Positions 15,411-22,535 of a stretch of 64,000 bases of DNA are shown piece after piece. A model generated the notes under the pieces. That model searched no databases. It had not been told where the DNA came from and saw only the letters and a program-made list of their open reading frames with translations. The position numbers and the translations under genes are program-made. Numbering within the stretch: position 1 is the first letter of the stretch; every line of letters begins with the position of its first letter. The stretch comes from Prevotellaceae bacterium MN60 (lineage in GTDB: Bacteria; Bacteroidota; Bacteroidia; Bacteroidales; Bacteroidaceae): positions 124,001 through 188,000 of the forward strand of contig FZQZ01000003.1 of NCBI GenBank assembly GCA_900199555.1, read 5' to 3'.

Positions 15411-17954
15411 TTACTTCACAATCTTTTTACCATTATAAATATAGATTCCAGTTGTTGCAGGTTCTCCCTGCAACTTTCTGCCGTCGAGGGTGTACCAATG
15501 AGCGCTTCTGCTCCCCTCCAGTGGGAGGGGTTGGGGGAGGCTTGTAATTTCGTCCTCTTCGTCAAACGAGAGGTCGATGCAATTACTTGACCAGTTATTA
15601 CTCTCGTCTTCTACAAACAAGAAGGCCTTGTGAGCAGCCATGTTCGTACCCTTATACTCGTGGAATCCGAAGTGACCATTTGCATTACCCATCACATAGA
15701 AGGTGCCGTTTCCGATAACGCTAAGTTCTGTTGACAGAGATACGCCACGCAGACTGTTCTCTACGGTATATTCTGCCTCGTCAGTGCTTAATGCCATGTT
15801 GACGGTAGCCTCGCTGCTTACGATAATCACTGCCGTACCAGCAGGTATCACCTTGCCCAGCTTGTGCAGTGTCAGCGTGCCCTCATCGAGGGTAGCTGTA
15901 TAGGCGCAAGCATACGCGTCGTTGTCGATAGCATAACCCACGCCACCGCCATAGAAGGTAGTCCAGTATTTGTCACCCACCTGCTTAGCGGTAAGTATCT
16001 GCGTAGTAGGAGCCCAGATAGCCTTCAGCGTATGGTCGTTCCAATCAGCATAGTAACTACTGCCCTCCAGCATCACCCCTTTGTAAGGTTTATCCTCTTC
16101 ATACCATCCCTCAAAAGCACAGCCTTCGGGGGCAGTAAAGCCACAAGCAGGCAGGGTGATGGTGCCACCTTGACCGATAATCATATCGGCCATCTCGCCT
16201 GTGCCACCATTGGGCTCAAAGACAATGTTTACGGGGTTACCAAAGCCATAACGTATATCCACGCCACATGCGGGCATCACAAAGGTATAGGTATCATCGC
16301 CCGTCTTAGTGTATGGCAGTTTTTGATTATGTTTATTTTCATAAATGTATAGATAAGAGAATATATAAGCTGCATCTTTGGATACCAGCTTCAGTGTGAC
16401 CGTCTTTCCTGGAGCGACATGGCCATATCTGGGTACATTGACACCATCTACACTAACTTCTACCCAGCAATCGCCATCAAAAACTGACTCTTCATAACCA
16501 ACCGGATATAAGAGGTCTGCGCTGATTTCAACAGCCTCTGCAGGCATTGTGAAGGTATAGTTACCAGCACCCATGCTATTGATGCCGTTGCCAACCGTCA
16601 AGGTGGTAGTTTCACCCGCAATGGTCAGGTTCTCTACACCATCCGTATTAAAACTCACCCATAGCTCGTCACCGGCATTTGCCGCTACTGCAGAAATATT
16701 ATCCATCGAAACAACAAAAGACTCATCGTCCATCCCACTGGCGGCACGAACGCCATATTTGCCCTCATAGTGGAGATCTGTTGCGATGTAAACTTCGGCA
16801 GCAGGCATGAGGAAGGTATAGTGTGTCTCGTCCACCTTGGTCAGTTCCAGTATCATCCTGCCATCATCCTTTGCAGAGTCATCACCTCTCATGCGGTGTA
16901 GAGGAGCTTCCTTTCCGCCACCAGAGTCTTGATTATACCATGCCACTATGTTGTCAATCAACACGTCCTCCAGCTTCGTGATGGTCAAGGTCACCGTTTC
17001 GTTAGCAGTAGCCTTTCTAGGGCTGATGCTGAATGTCTTGCCATCATCACCATAACATGGTGAATTTATCTGATATCTTTTTACGTCGATGTTGGCATTG
17101 ACGGTAACATTGTTTGCAGGCATCGCAAAGGCATAGGTGCGGTAATAATCCCCACTCTCCCTCCATAGCTCGTCGAGGTTCACCTCGTTACCATCAGCGT
17201 CCTCAATGCTGAATTCATCCCTTGCCAAATCGTAACCCTCCGACCACGTCACTCTTATATTCACGCGGTCGCCTTGGTAGGCTTCCGTGCACGAAGTACC
17301 ATCCACCAATGCATCTATTGTTCCGTGTGTCAAGTTGGTAGGCAGATTAATGGCATACTTCGGTTCATTAGGATCTATTGCTTCCCAGAGATTCAGTTCT
17401 GCCAGTTCTAAATTGTCGGGCTCTGTCATCTCGAAACGGAAATACTTGTAGGCGGTAGTATTGCCAGCGATAGCAAAGTTGTATGGCTGACAGTTTTTAG
17501 CCTCTAGCGTATGGTCTTCTGATGCCTCTGCCAATGTTGTCCAGGCATCGCTAGAGTTTGCCTTGGCCATCAGACGCCACGAAGTAGGATTCCACTCCGG
17601 ATGCTCTGCTGCGCTATTAGATGTCGTCAGTCTGTAGCCCACAGGGATACAAGCTGAAGCACTCTGAAACTCTACGTAGGTTCCCCATATAGTATTGCCG
17701 TTTTCCTCCCATATTGTACCAGAACCTTTGTAGTAGTGCCAAGAAGTGCTAGCCTCCCCATCAAAGAGTTTGCGATATTCGGTCTCCCAAGAGTGGTAAT
17801 TGTTACTACCCGTAGCACTCAGTCCAGGCACCAATTTCAGTCCCTCGGTACTTGTCAGAGGGGTAGCATTCGTTGCCCACGCCTTAACAGTCGTGAACAC
17901 GGCGAGCAGTAGCATCATGGCTGCTCTCGCCAGAAAAGAATGTCTTTTTTCCAT
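15411..17954 (-). CDS. Large secreted cell-surface protein of cassette 1 (F5/8-like and InlB-type repeats)
   Basis: 847 residues with no enzymatic motif that I recognise. The signal peptide (RHSFLARAAMMLLLAVFTTV KAWA) is nearly identical to that of cassette 2. Residues about 30-195 look like a discoidin (F5/8 type C) carbohydrate-binding domain (KLFDGEASTSWHY, ACIPVGYRLTTSN, YFRFEMTEPDNLELAELNLW). Several beta modules ending in FxMPAxxVxVxA follow. One InlB B-repeat (VFEPNGGTGEMADMI ... FEGWYEEDKPYKG) precedes a YWTTFY module and the WYTLDGRKL...GIYIYNGKK tail. A CCCTCC palindrome encodes the linker LPQPLPLEGS before the tail. Probably a surface adhesin or glycan-binding protein exported by type IX secretion. 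Confidence 0.8.
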   Translation of the reverse strand: MEKRHSFLARAAMMLLLAVFTTVKAWATNATPLTSTEGLKLVPGLSATGSNNYHSWETEYRKLFDGEASTSWHYYKGSGTIWEENGNTIWGTYVEFQSASACIPVGYRLTTSNSAAEHPEWNPTSWRLMAKANSSDAWTTLAEASEDHTLEAKNCQPYNFAIAGNTTAYKYFRFEMTEPDNLELAELNLWEAIDPNEPKYAINLPTNLTHGTIDALVDGTSCTEAYQGDRVNIRVTWSEGYDLARDEFSIEDADGNEVNLDELWRESGDYYRTYAFAMPANNVTVNANIDVKRYQINSPCYGDDGKTFSISPRKATANETVTLTITKLEDVLIDNIVAWYNQDSGGGKEAPLHRMRGDDSAKDDGRMILELTKVDETHYTFLMPAAEVYIATDLHYEGKYGVRAASGMDDESFVVSMDNISAVAANAGDELWVSFNTDGVENLTIAGETTTLTVGNGINSMGAGNYTFTMPAEAVEISADLLYPVGYEESVFDGDCWVEVSVDGVNVPRYGHVAPGKTVTLKLVSKDAAYIFSYLYIYENKHNQKLPYTKTGDDTYTFVMPACGVDIRYGFGNPVNIVFEPNGGTGEMADMIIGQGGTITLPACGFTAPEGCAFEGWYEEDKPYKGVMLEGSSYYADWNDHTLKAIWAPTTQILTAKQVGDKYWTTFYGGGVGYAIDNDAYACAYTATLDEGTLTLHKLGKVIPAGTAVIIVSSEATVNMALSTDEAEYTVENSLRGVSLSTELSVIGNGTFYVMGNANGHFGFHEYKGTNMAAHKAFLFVEDESNNWSSNCIDLSFDEEDEITSLPQPLPLEGSRSAHWYTLDGRKLQGEPATTGIYIYNGKKIVK
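15511..15543 (-). repeat. CCCTCC palindrome in the linker of cassette 1 protein
   Basis: CTCCCCTCCAGTGGGAGGGG followed by TTGGGGGAGGCTT, translated as SLPQPLPLEGS immediately before the sorting tail. In the methyltransferase gene the same element is read in another frame (PSHWRGD). Confidence 0.7.
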
Positions 17955-18044
17955 TTTTAATTTTGTGATTTATGTGTACTATTAATTTTGTCTCATAGTT
18001 GTTGTCAGCCATCTGAATGGTTGTTTATGCTTTGAAAACGGATG

Positions 18045-18078
18045 CGAAATTACAAAAAATATCGGAAATAGCGACCAA
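18045..18078 (-). promoter_or_regulatory. Probable promoter of cassette 1
   Basis: On the minus strand a TTG (18076-18078) and a TAATTTCG box (18045-18052) lie 22 nt apart. Cassette 2 has the same arrangement (20917-20949, TACCTTCG). The -7 box departs from TTTG to TTCG in both, which suggests weak promoters that need an activator. Confidence 0.5.
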
Positions 18079-18092
18079 TTTTTTTGCACTTG

Positions 18093-18119
18093 TTCTCTTA
18101 AAATGTAGTTTTGAGAGAA
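18093..18119. promoter_or_regulatory. 27-bp operator-like palindrome upstream of cassette 1
   Basis: TTCTCTTAAAA-TGTAG-TTTTGAGAGAA, one mismatch in 11-bp arms. It sits 14 bp upstream of the -33 TTG of the cassette 1 promoter. Two more copies lie between cassette 2 and the AraC-type regulator gene (20965-20991, 20997-21023). Confidence 0.7.
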
Positions 18120-18170
18120 ATTTTTTTGTGGCAGTATTCAAAAATCGCCCATTTCAACGGGATTCTATTT

Positions 18171-18370
18171 TGGTGAGTGGTGATATGTTTCGGAGGGTAC
18201 GGAGGTGCGGGGGTCAGCCTCTTCGAGGCCGAGGGTACGAGGAATGTTTCTGCGCTTCAGGTATTCTCGCACACCCGTACCTCCGCACCCCCGTTCCCCC
18301 GAAAGGTTCCTCCCCAGTGGGGGGAGGTTAGGTGGGGGCTTCCACTCACCTTTCACCACTCACCCTTCAC
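18171..18370. repeat. Composite repeat C between the two cassettes
   Basis: Simple repeat (TGGTGAGTGGTGATATG), then the core from 18187 (TTTCGGAGGGTACGGAGGTG, TCAGCCTCTTCGAGGCCGAG, closing CGTACCTCCGCACCCCCG near 18295). A CTCCCCAGTGGGGGGAG palindrome (18309-18341) and a second simple repeat (CCACTCACCTTTCACCACTC) follow. It has the same module order as repeat A. The 458-nt gap 17955-18412 holds only this, the palindrome, the promoter and a terminator. Confidence 0.75.
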
Positions 18371-18375
18371 GTAAA

Positions 18376-18408
18376 AAAAAAGGGAAGCATTTCGCTTCCC
18401 TTTTTTTA
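18376..18408 (-). terminator. Terminator of cassette 2
   Basis: GGGAAGC-ATTTC-GCTTCCC with A and T tracts on both sides, identical to 15205-15241. It follows the small ORF 18413-18565 in minus sense. Confidence 0.85.
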
Positions 18409-18412
18409 CCCC

Positions 18413-18565
18413 TTATCGGAGAATCTCGGTATCTTCGAGACCGTCGTCGTCGATAGAGAAACCGCTTTCGCTACCGCCGTCCAGCTCGCGAGCACTGGCT
18501 GCTAACATCTGAGCGGTCTCAATCTTTACTACCTCCATGTCTGGAGAAATATATGTCTTCTTCAT
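18413..18565 (-). CDS. Small MKKTYISPDMEVV protein of cassette 2 (50 aa)
   Basis: It starts 9 nt after the stop of the large secreted gene of cassette 2. It encodes MKKTYISPDMEVVKIETAQM followed by LAAS, a Gly/Ser part and an acidic end (IDDDGLEDTEILR). The first 13 residues equal those of the cassette 1 ORF and the DNA around the start is almost unchanged, while the tails have diverged. Function unknown; the position after a tailed secreted protein is shared by three loci in this window. Confidence 0.75.
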   Translation of the reverse strand: MKKTYISPDMEVVKIETAQMLAASARELDGGSESGFSIDDDGLEDTEILR

Positions 18566-18574
18566 ATTACTTTC

Positions 18575-20836
18575 TTATTTTATGTACTTCTTTCCATTTA
18601 CGATATACAGTCCCTTCTTCAATTGACCATTGACCATTGACGATTGACCATTAGCCACTTTGCGACCCTGCAAATCATAGACCGCGCCATTTGAATGGTC
18701 AATGGTCAATGGTGAATGGTCAATGATTTCAATGCCCGTCGTTCCCTCGCCAAAGTCTATTACGAACTCACGAGCTGCATTAGCGCCATTGGTATTGAAG
18801 TATGCACGGCAGCTGCCCAGTGTGCGCTCTACCTTAGAGTATCCCAACTTGCCGCCACCAGTCAGCAACAGGATGTTACCCTTGTTCGCGTTGGTAATAT
18901 CGAATGGAGAATAGGTACCTACGAAGCTAGCACTGTTGTCGCCGAAGGCTACAGAGGCAGCTGCATTATCACTCACTGTAACGCCAGTGAATAAGGGCTC
19001 AACAAGGTTGACACCTGTATTATCCCACTTTATGATGAATGGAGTACCTGCAGAGATGGTAGCAGGAGCATCAGTGAACTTCAGTGTCAGCTTACCCTCG
19101 CTATCAAGGCTTGACTCGCCATCATTCAGCACCTTTGCAATTACGTTGTCACCATTCAGAGGACTATCGGCGATAGTTACATCGAAGGGCAAGCACAGCG
19201 TGTTCCAGTTGCCATCCTTATAGAGGGTGCGACCAGAGAGGGTGACCTCGTATACATTACCATCATTGGCATGGTTGCCGATGACGCTAGCGTTTTTCTC
19301 GACAGCCTCGCTATCATCGTCAAGTAGGGTCAGCACGTTCTTCTGCCAGTGAGCCGTAAACGTCTTGTCGCCTATTGAACCAGCAGTGATAGTTGCGGTC
19401 AGTGTCGGTTCGTCCTGTCCCTCAAACGTCCATCCCATGAAAGTGTAGCCCGTCTTGCTTGGGTTATTCAGTGTGATGGCATCGCTCTCGATGGTGTACG
19501 TTGTGGGATTGTTATTCGTCACACCGTCCGTACCATTTTCGGCGTTGGTGTAGGTGATGGTGTAGGTAACGGGCACGAGACTCACCGTCATGTCGAAATT
19601 ACAATAGTGATCTGCTGTTCCATAGAATATCGTTATATTTTTCCCAGTACTGGTAACTGTTGGGAAATTGGCTGATACAGGCTGATCTATATTAATTTGT
19701 ATCAGTATTTTATCCCAATCTACATCGCCGGGGACAATGATGCCGTCAAAGACATGCAAAAAAGAACCGTTTCTTAATGTATAGTCTCCCGAAATCCGCA
19801 GATTATACTCTTCAGGGGCATTGACGAAAAGGAAACCTCCACCTTGCTTCGTTTTGGCTTCAGCGTCCTTGCCACCATTATCATAGACCTTGAAAGCTTT
19901 GACGTTGGCATCACTGAACGTAACAGTTTTCGAACCCGTCTCAGGCATGTTGACGTAGTTGTGTCCTGCCGTTCCGTAGGCGATATCCTCATCGATGAGC
20001 AGACCTTCGGGGCAAGACTCAACGAAGAAGCTAATAGTCTGCGAACCGAAGTAGCCACTGGTCGCTGTTCCCGTGCCGGTGATGGTCAGGGTATAGTCAC
20101 CAGGAGTAACGCTGAATGGGAACGAGGGAATATCGTCACTACCCAGCGTAGCGGTGAAGTCCGTACCGAGGGTGAGCGGATTGCCATTGCCATCATTCAC
20201 GATGGGCGTGATGTCGATGGGCGAACCACTAAATGGATAGGATGAATTGACACCGGTGATAGTGGCGAACTGTAGGTCGGTCGCCTTGTAGAGTTTTACG
20301 GTGAGGTCGAGACCGTCGTAGTTGACGGATTGGTCCGTAGTAAATTGGAGTGTCAAACTCTGGCCGCTACTAATTATGTCAATATCGTTCACTGTGCCAC
20401 TTATTCCGTCGATTAACTTCGTGCCCTCAGCTTCGTCATTGTCGTAGACGGTTAGTTTGTCAGAGTTTGCTTCTGTTATGATGCTTCCCGAGAGTTTCAG
20501 CCTGTAACCCGATGGCGCGGTGATACAAAGGAGGTTACTTTCACCGCTGTTATTGTTGTAGTTGCCATCTTTAGCGTAACCTGTATTTAGACCAATACCA
20601 CCTTTACCTCCGTCATCATACACTTTGAAGGCAGTAACGTTGGCATCATTGAGTTCTAGCTTATAGCTGCCTCCCGATCCCATTTTCACGTAGTAGTGGC
20701 CCACTTCGTTTTCTGCATAGTCATTGTCCACCTGAAATTCGTGAATAAAACCCCATGCCCACGCCTTAACAGTCGTGAACATGGCGAGTAGTAGCATCAT
20801 GGCTGCTCTCGCCAGAAAAGAATGTCTTTTTTTCAT
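18575..20836 (-). CDS. Large secreted cell-surface protein of cassette 2 (InlB-type repeat, T9SS-like tail)
   Basis: 753 residues. The signal peptide (KKRHSFLARAAMMLLLAMF) differs from that of cassette 1 at very few positions, yet the middle is unrelated. It has two related CUB-like or lipocalin-like beta modules, recognisable by repeated NAENGT-less blocks around FKVYDDGGKGG and FKVYDNGGKDA with YNLRISGDYTL/YRLKLSGSIIT. An InlB B-repeat (ITYTNAENGTDG ... GYTFMGWTFEGQDEP) and a DGNWNTLCLPFDV module follow. The end is VYDLQGRKV...GLYIVNGKKYIK. Two segments near the tail (DHSPLTIDHSN and NGQSSMVNGQ) are encoded by TGACCATTGACCATT repeats in opposite orientations. Likely a surface protein; ligand unknown. 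Confidence 0.78.
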   Translation of the reverse strand: MKKRHSFLARAAMMLLLAMFTTVKAWAWGFIHEFQVDNDYAENEVGHYYVKMGSGGSYKLELNDANVTAFKVYDDGGKGGIGLNTGYAKDGNYNNNSGESNLLCITAPSGYRLKLSGSIITEANSDKLTVYDNDEAEGTKLIDGISGTVNDIDIISSGQSLTLQFTTDQSVNYDGLDLTVKLYKATDLQFATITGVNSSYPFSGSPIDITPIVNDGNGNPLTLGTDFTATLGSDDIPSFPFSVTPGDYTLTITGTGTATSGYFGSQTISFFVESCPEGLLIDEDIAYGTAGHNYVNMPETGSKTVTFSDANVKAFKVYDNGGKDAEAKTKQGGGFLFVNAPEEYNLRISGDYTLRNGSFLHVFDGIIVPGDVDWDKILIQINIDQPVSANFPTVTSTGKNITIFYGTADHYCNFDMTVSLVPVTYTITYTNAENGTDGVTNNNPTTYTIESDAITLNNPSKTGYTFMGWTFEGQDEPTLTATITAGSIGDKTFTAHWQKNVLTLLDDDSEAVEKNASVIGNHANDGNVYEVTLSGRTLYKDGNWNTLCLPFDVTIADSPLNGDNVIAKVLNDGESSLDSEGKLTLKFTDAPATISAGTPFIIKWDNTGVNLVEPLFTGVTVSDNAAASVAFGDNSASFVGTYSPFDITNANKGNILLLTGGGKLGYSKVERTLGSCRAYFNTNGANAAREFVIDFGEGTTGIEIIDHSPLTIDHSNGAVYDLQGRKVANGQSSMVNGQLKKGLYIVNGKKYIK
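18619..18727 (-). repeat. Inverted pair of ATTGACC simple repeats in the cassette 2 tail region
   Basis: CAATTGACCATTGACCATTG and its continuation at 18619-18655 is complementary to AATGGTCAATGGTCAATGGT at 18691-18727. Both are in frame and flank the VYDLQGRKV part of the tail. Confidence 0.65.
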
Positions 20837-20916
20837 TTTTAATTTTGTGATTTATGTATATTAATAATTTAAGTCTCGCAATTGTATGGTTCGCGGTTTA
20901 TATATGAAATCGGGCG

Positions 20917-20949
20917 CGAAGGTACAAAAAAGTACGATTTTAACGGCAA
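20917..20949 (-). promoter_or_regulatory. Probable promoter of cassette 2
   Basis: A minus-strand TTG (20947-20949) and TACCTTCG (20917-20924) lie 22 nt apart. The operator-like palindrome at 20965 begins 15 bp upstream of the TTG, the same geometry as in cassette 1. Confidence 0.5.
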
Positions 20950-20964
20950 TTTTTTTGCCACTTG

Positions 20965-20991
20965 TTCTCTTAAAACCACATTTTGAGAGAA
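20965..20991. promoter_or_regulatory. 27-bp operator-like palindrome, cassette 2 side
   Basis: TTCTCTTAAAA-CCACA-TTTTGAGAGAA (one mismatch). It is placed like an activator site for the cassette 2 promoter. Confidence 0.7.
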
Positions 20992-20996
20992 ATTAG

Positions 20997-21023
20997 TTCT
21001 CTTAAAACCACATTTTAAGAGAA
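20997..21023. promoter_or_regulatory. 27-bp perfect palindrome overlapping the regulator promoter
   Basis: TTCTCTTAAAA-CCACA-TTTTAAGAGAA, with perfect 11-bp arms. It ends 6 bp before the TACCTTTG -7 box (21030-21037) of the AraC-type gene, covering where its -33 element must be. That position suits autorepression. Confidence 0.72.
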
Positions 21024-21029
21024 ATTGTG

Positions 21030-21037
21030 TACCTTTG
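21030..21037 (+). promoter_or_regulatory. -7 box of the AraC-type regulator gene
   Basis: TACCTTTG followed by the ATG at 21042, only 4 nt later. Transcription would begin about at the start codon, which suggests a leaderless mRNA. Confidence 0.65.
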
Positions 21038-21041
21038 CACT

Positions 21042-22136
21042 ATGATTGGAACTACTGAGATGCAATTTGGTGGGATGCTAACGACTGCGCTCTTGGCGTT
21101 GACGTTAGCATTTCAGCTACCTAGGAGAGTGATGAGACATCAGGTGTATGGTAAGGCACGATGGTTGATGGCTGGCGGACTGGCACTGCTATCGGCACAG
21201 TTCTTACTACAATATATAGGTGGATACAGACAGATGGGCGTGACGCAGGCGGTATTCTGGAACCTGCTATTCTTTATCCCTTGTACCGTCAGCATCAACC
21301 TGGCACTGCTCTACGTGCAGCGCAAAGGTAAGCTGAACTGGAGGATATGGTGCTTTGGCGTCGTATTATACCTGATAGCTGCCGGCGTACTGGTGGGCAC
21401 CGCACTAAGCGACCATATCCCCTTTGAAAAGGAGTCGGAGGCACTGAGAAGGGCTGAATACTTCGGCTCGTTTGTCTTTCTGCTGATGCAGGGACACTAT
21501 TTATTGTTCTTGTTCAAGGGTTACCTGCGCATGCAGCGTGCCGTAGAGGAATACTTTGACCACGAACGCCATGACCTGTTGGGATGGATGGGACGCAGCG
21601 TAGCACTGCTGGCTATTATTACCTTGTTTGTACCCATAGCCATCTTCCAAGAGGGATGGATGCTCACGATATTTGCCAGTGCCTTCTTTACCATTATATA
21701 TTATTGTGCCAGCTGCTTTCATAGCTACGGCATCAGCCAGGACACACAGCGCGTGGAAGAGGCTGAGCAGAGCATGGAGAACGATGGCACAGAGATAGCA
21801 CTCAGCGATGAAGACCGCGAGCGCATAGAGAGGGCGGCAAAGAGATGGGCAGCAACAGGAAGATATCTGAATGGCAACCAGACGCTGACCACCGTGGCAA
21901 ACGACATGGATGTGCAGCGATATATGCTGAAGGCATGGTTGCAGCAAACGAAATATGGCAAGCTGAGCAACTGGATTAACAAGTTGCGCATAGAGGAGGC
22001 TCAACGCAAGATGGTAGAGCACCCCGACTGGTCGATGGAGGCGGTGGCAAAACACTGCGGACTAAGCACATCCAGCTTCCACCGCATCTTCCGACAAATC
22101 ACTGGTATTACTCCCGCAAAGTTTCCGAGAAAGTAA
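21042..22136 (+). CDS. Membrane-anchored AraC-family transcriptional regulator
   Basis: 364 residues. About six to seven hydrophobic segments lie between residues 5 and 235 (LTTALLALTLAFQL, WLMAGGLALLSAQFLLQYI, WCFGVVLYLIAAGVLVGTAL, SVALLAIITLFVPIAIF, FASAFFTIIYYCASC). A short acidic linker and a C-terminal AraC double helix-turn-helix (about 270-364: QTLTTVANDMDVQRYMLKAW and WSMEAVAKHCGLSTSSFHRI) follow. The ATG at 21042 is preferred; the GTG at 21027 lies inside the promoter. It is divergent to cassette 2, with palindromic sites between them. Inferred role: senses an envelope signal and controls the two secreted-protein cassettes. Confidence 0.85.
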   Translation: MIGTTEMQFGGMLTTALLALTLAFQLPRRVMRHQVYGKARWLMAGGLALLSAQFLLQYIGGYRQMGVTQAVFWNLLFFIPCTVSINLALLYVQRKGKLNWRIWCFGVVLYLIAAGVLVGTALSDHIPFEKESEALRRAEYFGSFVFLLMQGHYLLFLFKGYLRMQRAVEEYFDHERHDLLGWMGRSVALLAIITLFVPIAIFQEGWMLTIFASAFFTIIYYCASCFHSYGISQDTQRVEEAEQSMENDGTEIALSDEDRERIERAAKRWAATGRYLNGNQTLTTVANDMDVQRYMLKAWLQQTKYGKLSNWINKLRIEEAQRKMVEHPDWSMEAVAKHCGLSTSSFHRIFRQITGITPAKFPRK

Positions 22137-22520
22137 ATATACGACCACGGAGTATATTTACGACCACAGAATATTTTTACTACCACGAATTATTCGAATA
22201 ATACGAATATTGGCTGCGCACTGACTCTAATTTTTATCGAATTACACGAAGATGTGCGCAGCCAATAATATTATACGACCACAGAATATTTTTACTACCA
22301 CGAATTTATTGAATTATACGAATATTGGCTGCGCACTGACTCTGAATTCTATCGAATTACACGAATATTTTGAGCGCAGATAATATTACGACCACGAATT
22401 AAACGGATTATACGAATATTGGGAGCGGCAGTTCGTGAAATTCGATATGAATAAAAAACTAAGCGCAGCCTAATAATTCGATCAATTCGTTAAATTCGTG
22501 GTCGTAGTCGTAAAATATAA
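22137..22520. repeat. Second palindromic CCACGAATT repeat island
   Basis: This 399-nt convergent gap after the AraC-type gene is made of repeated units (TACCACGAATTATTCGAATA, ATTGGCTGCGCACTGACTCT, ATCGAATTACACGAA). The left two copies contain a TGGCTGCGCA...TGTGCGCAGCCA hairpin. The right copy (about 22384-22505) shares the GTTCGTGAAATTCGAT core with the island at 11907-12240. No gene or T-run terminator is visible. Confidence 0.8.
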
Positions 22521-22535
22521 CTTCGTGGTCGAGTC

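Noticed and set aside
21027..21041. GTG start of the AraC-type regulator
   Set aside because: It lies inside the TACCTTTG box region; ATG 21042 fits better.
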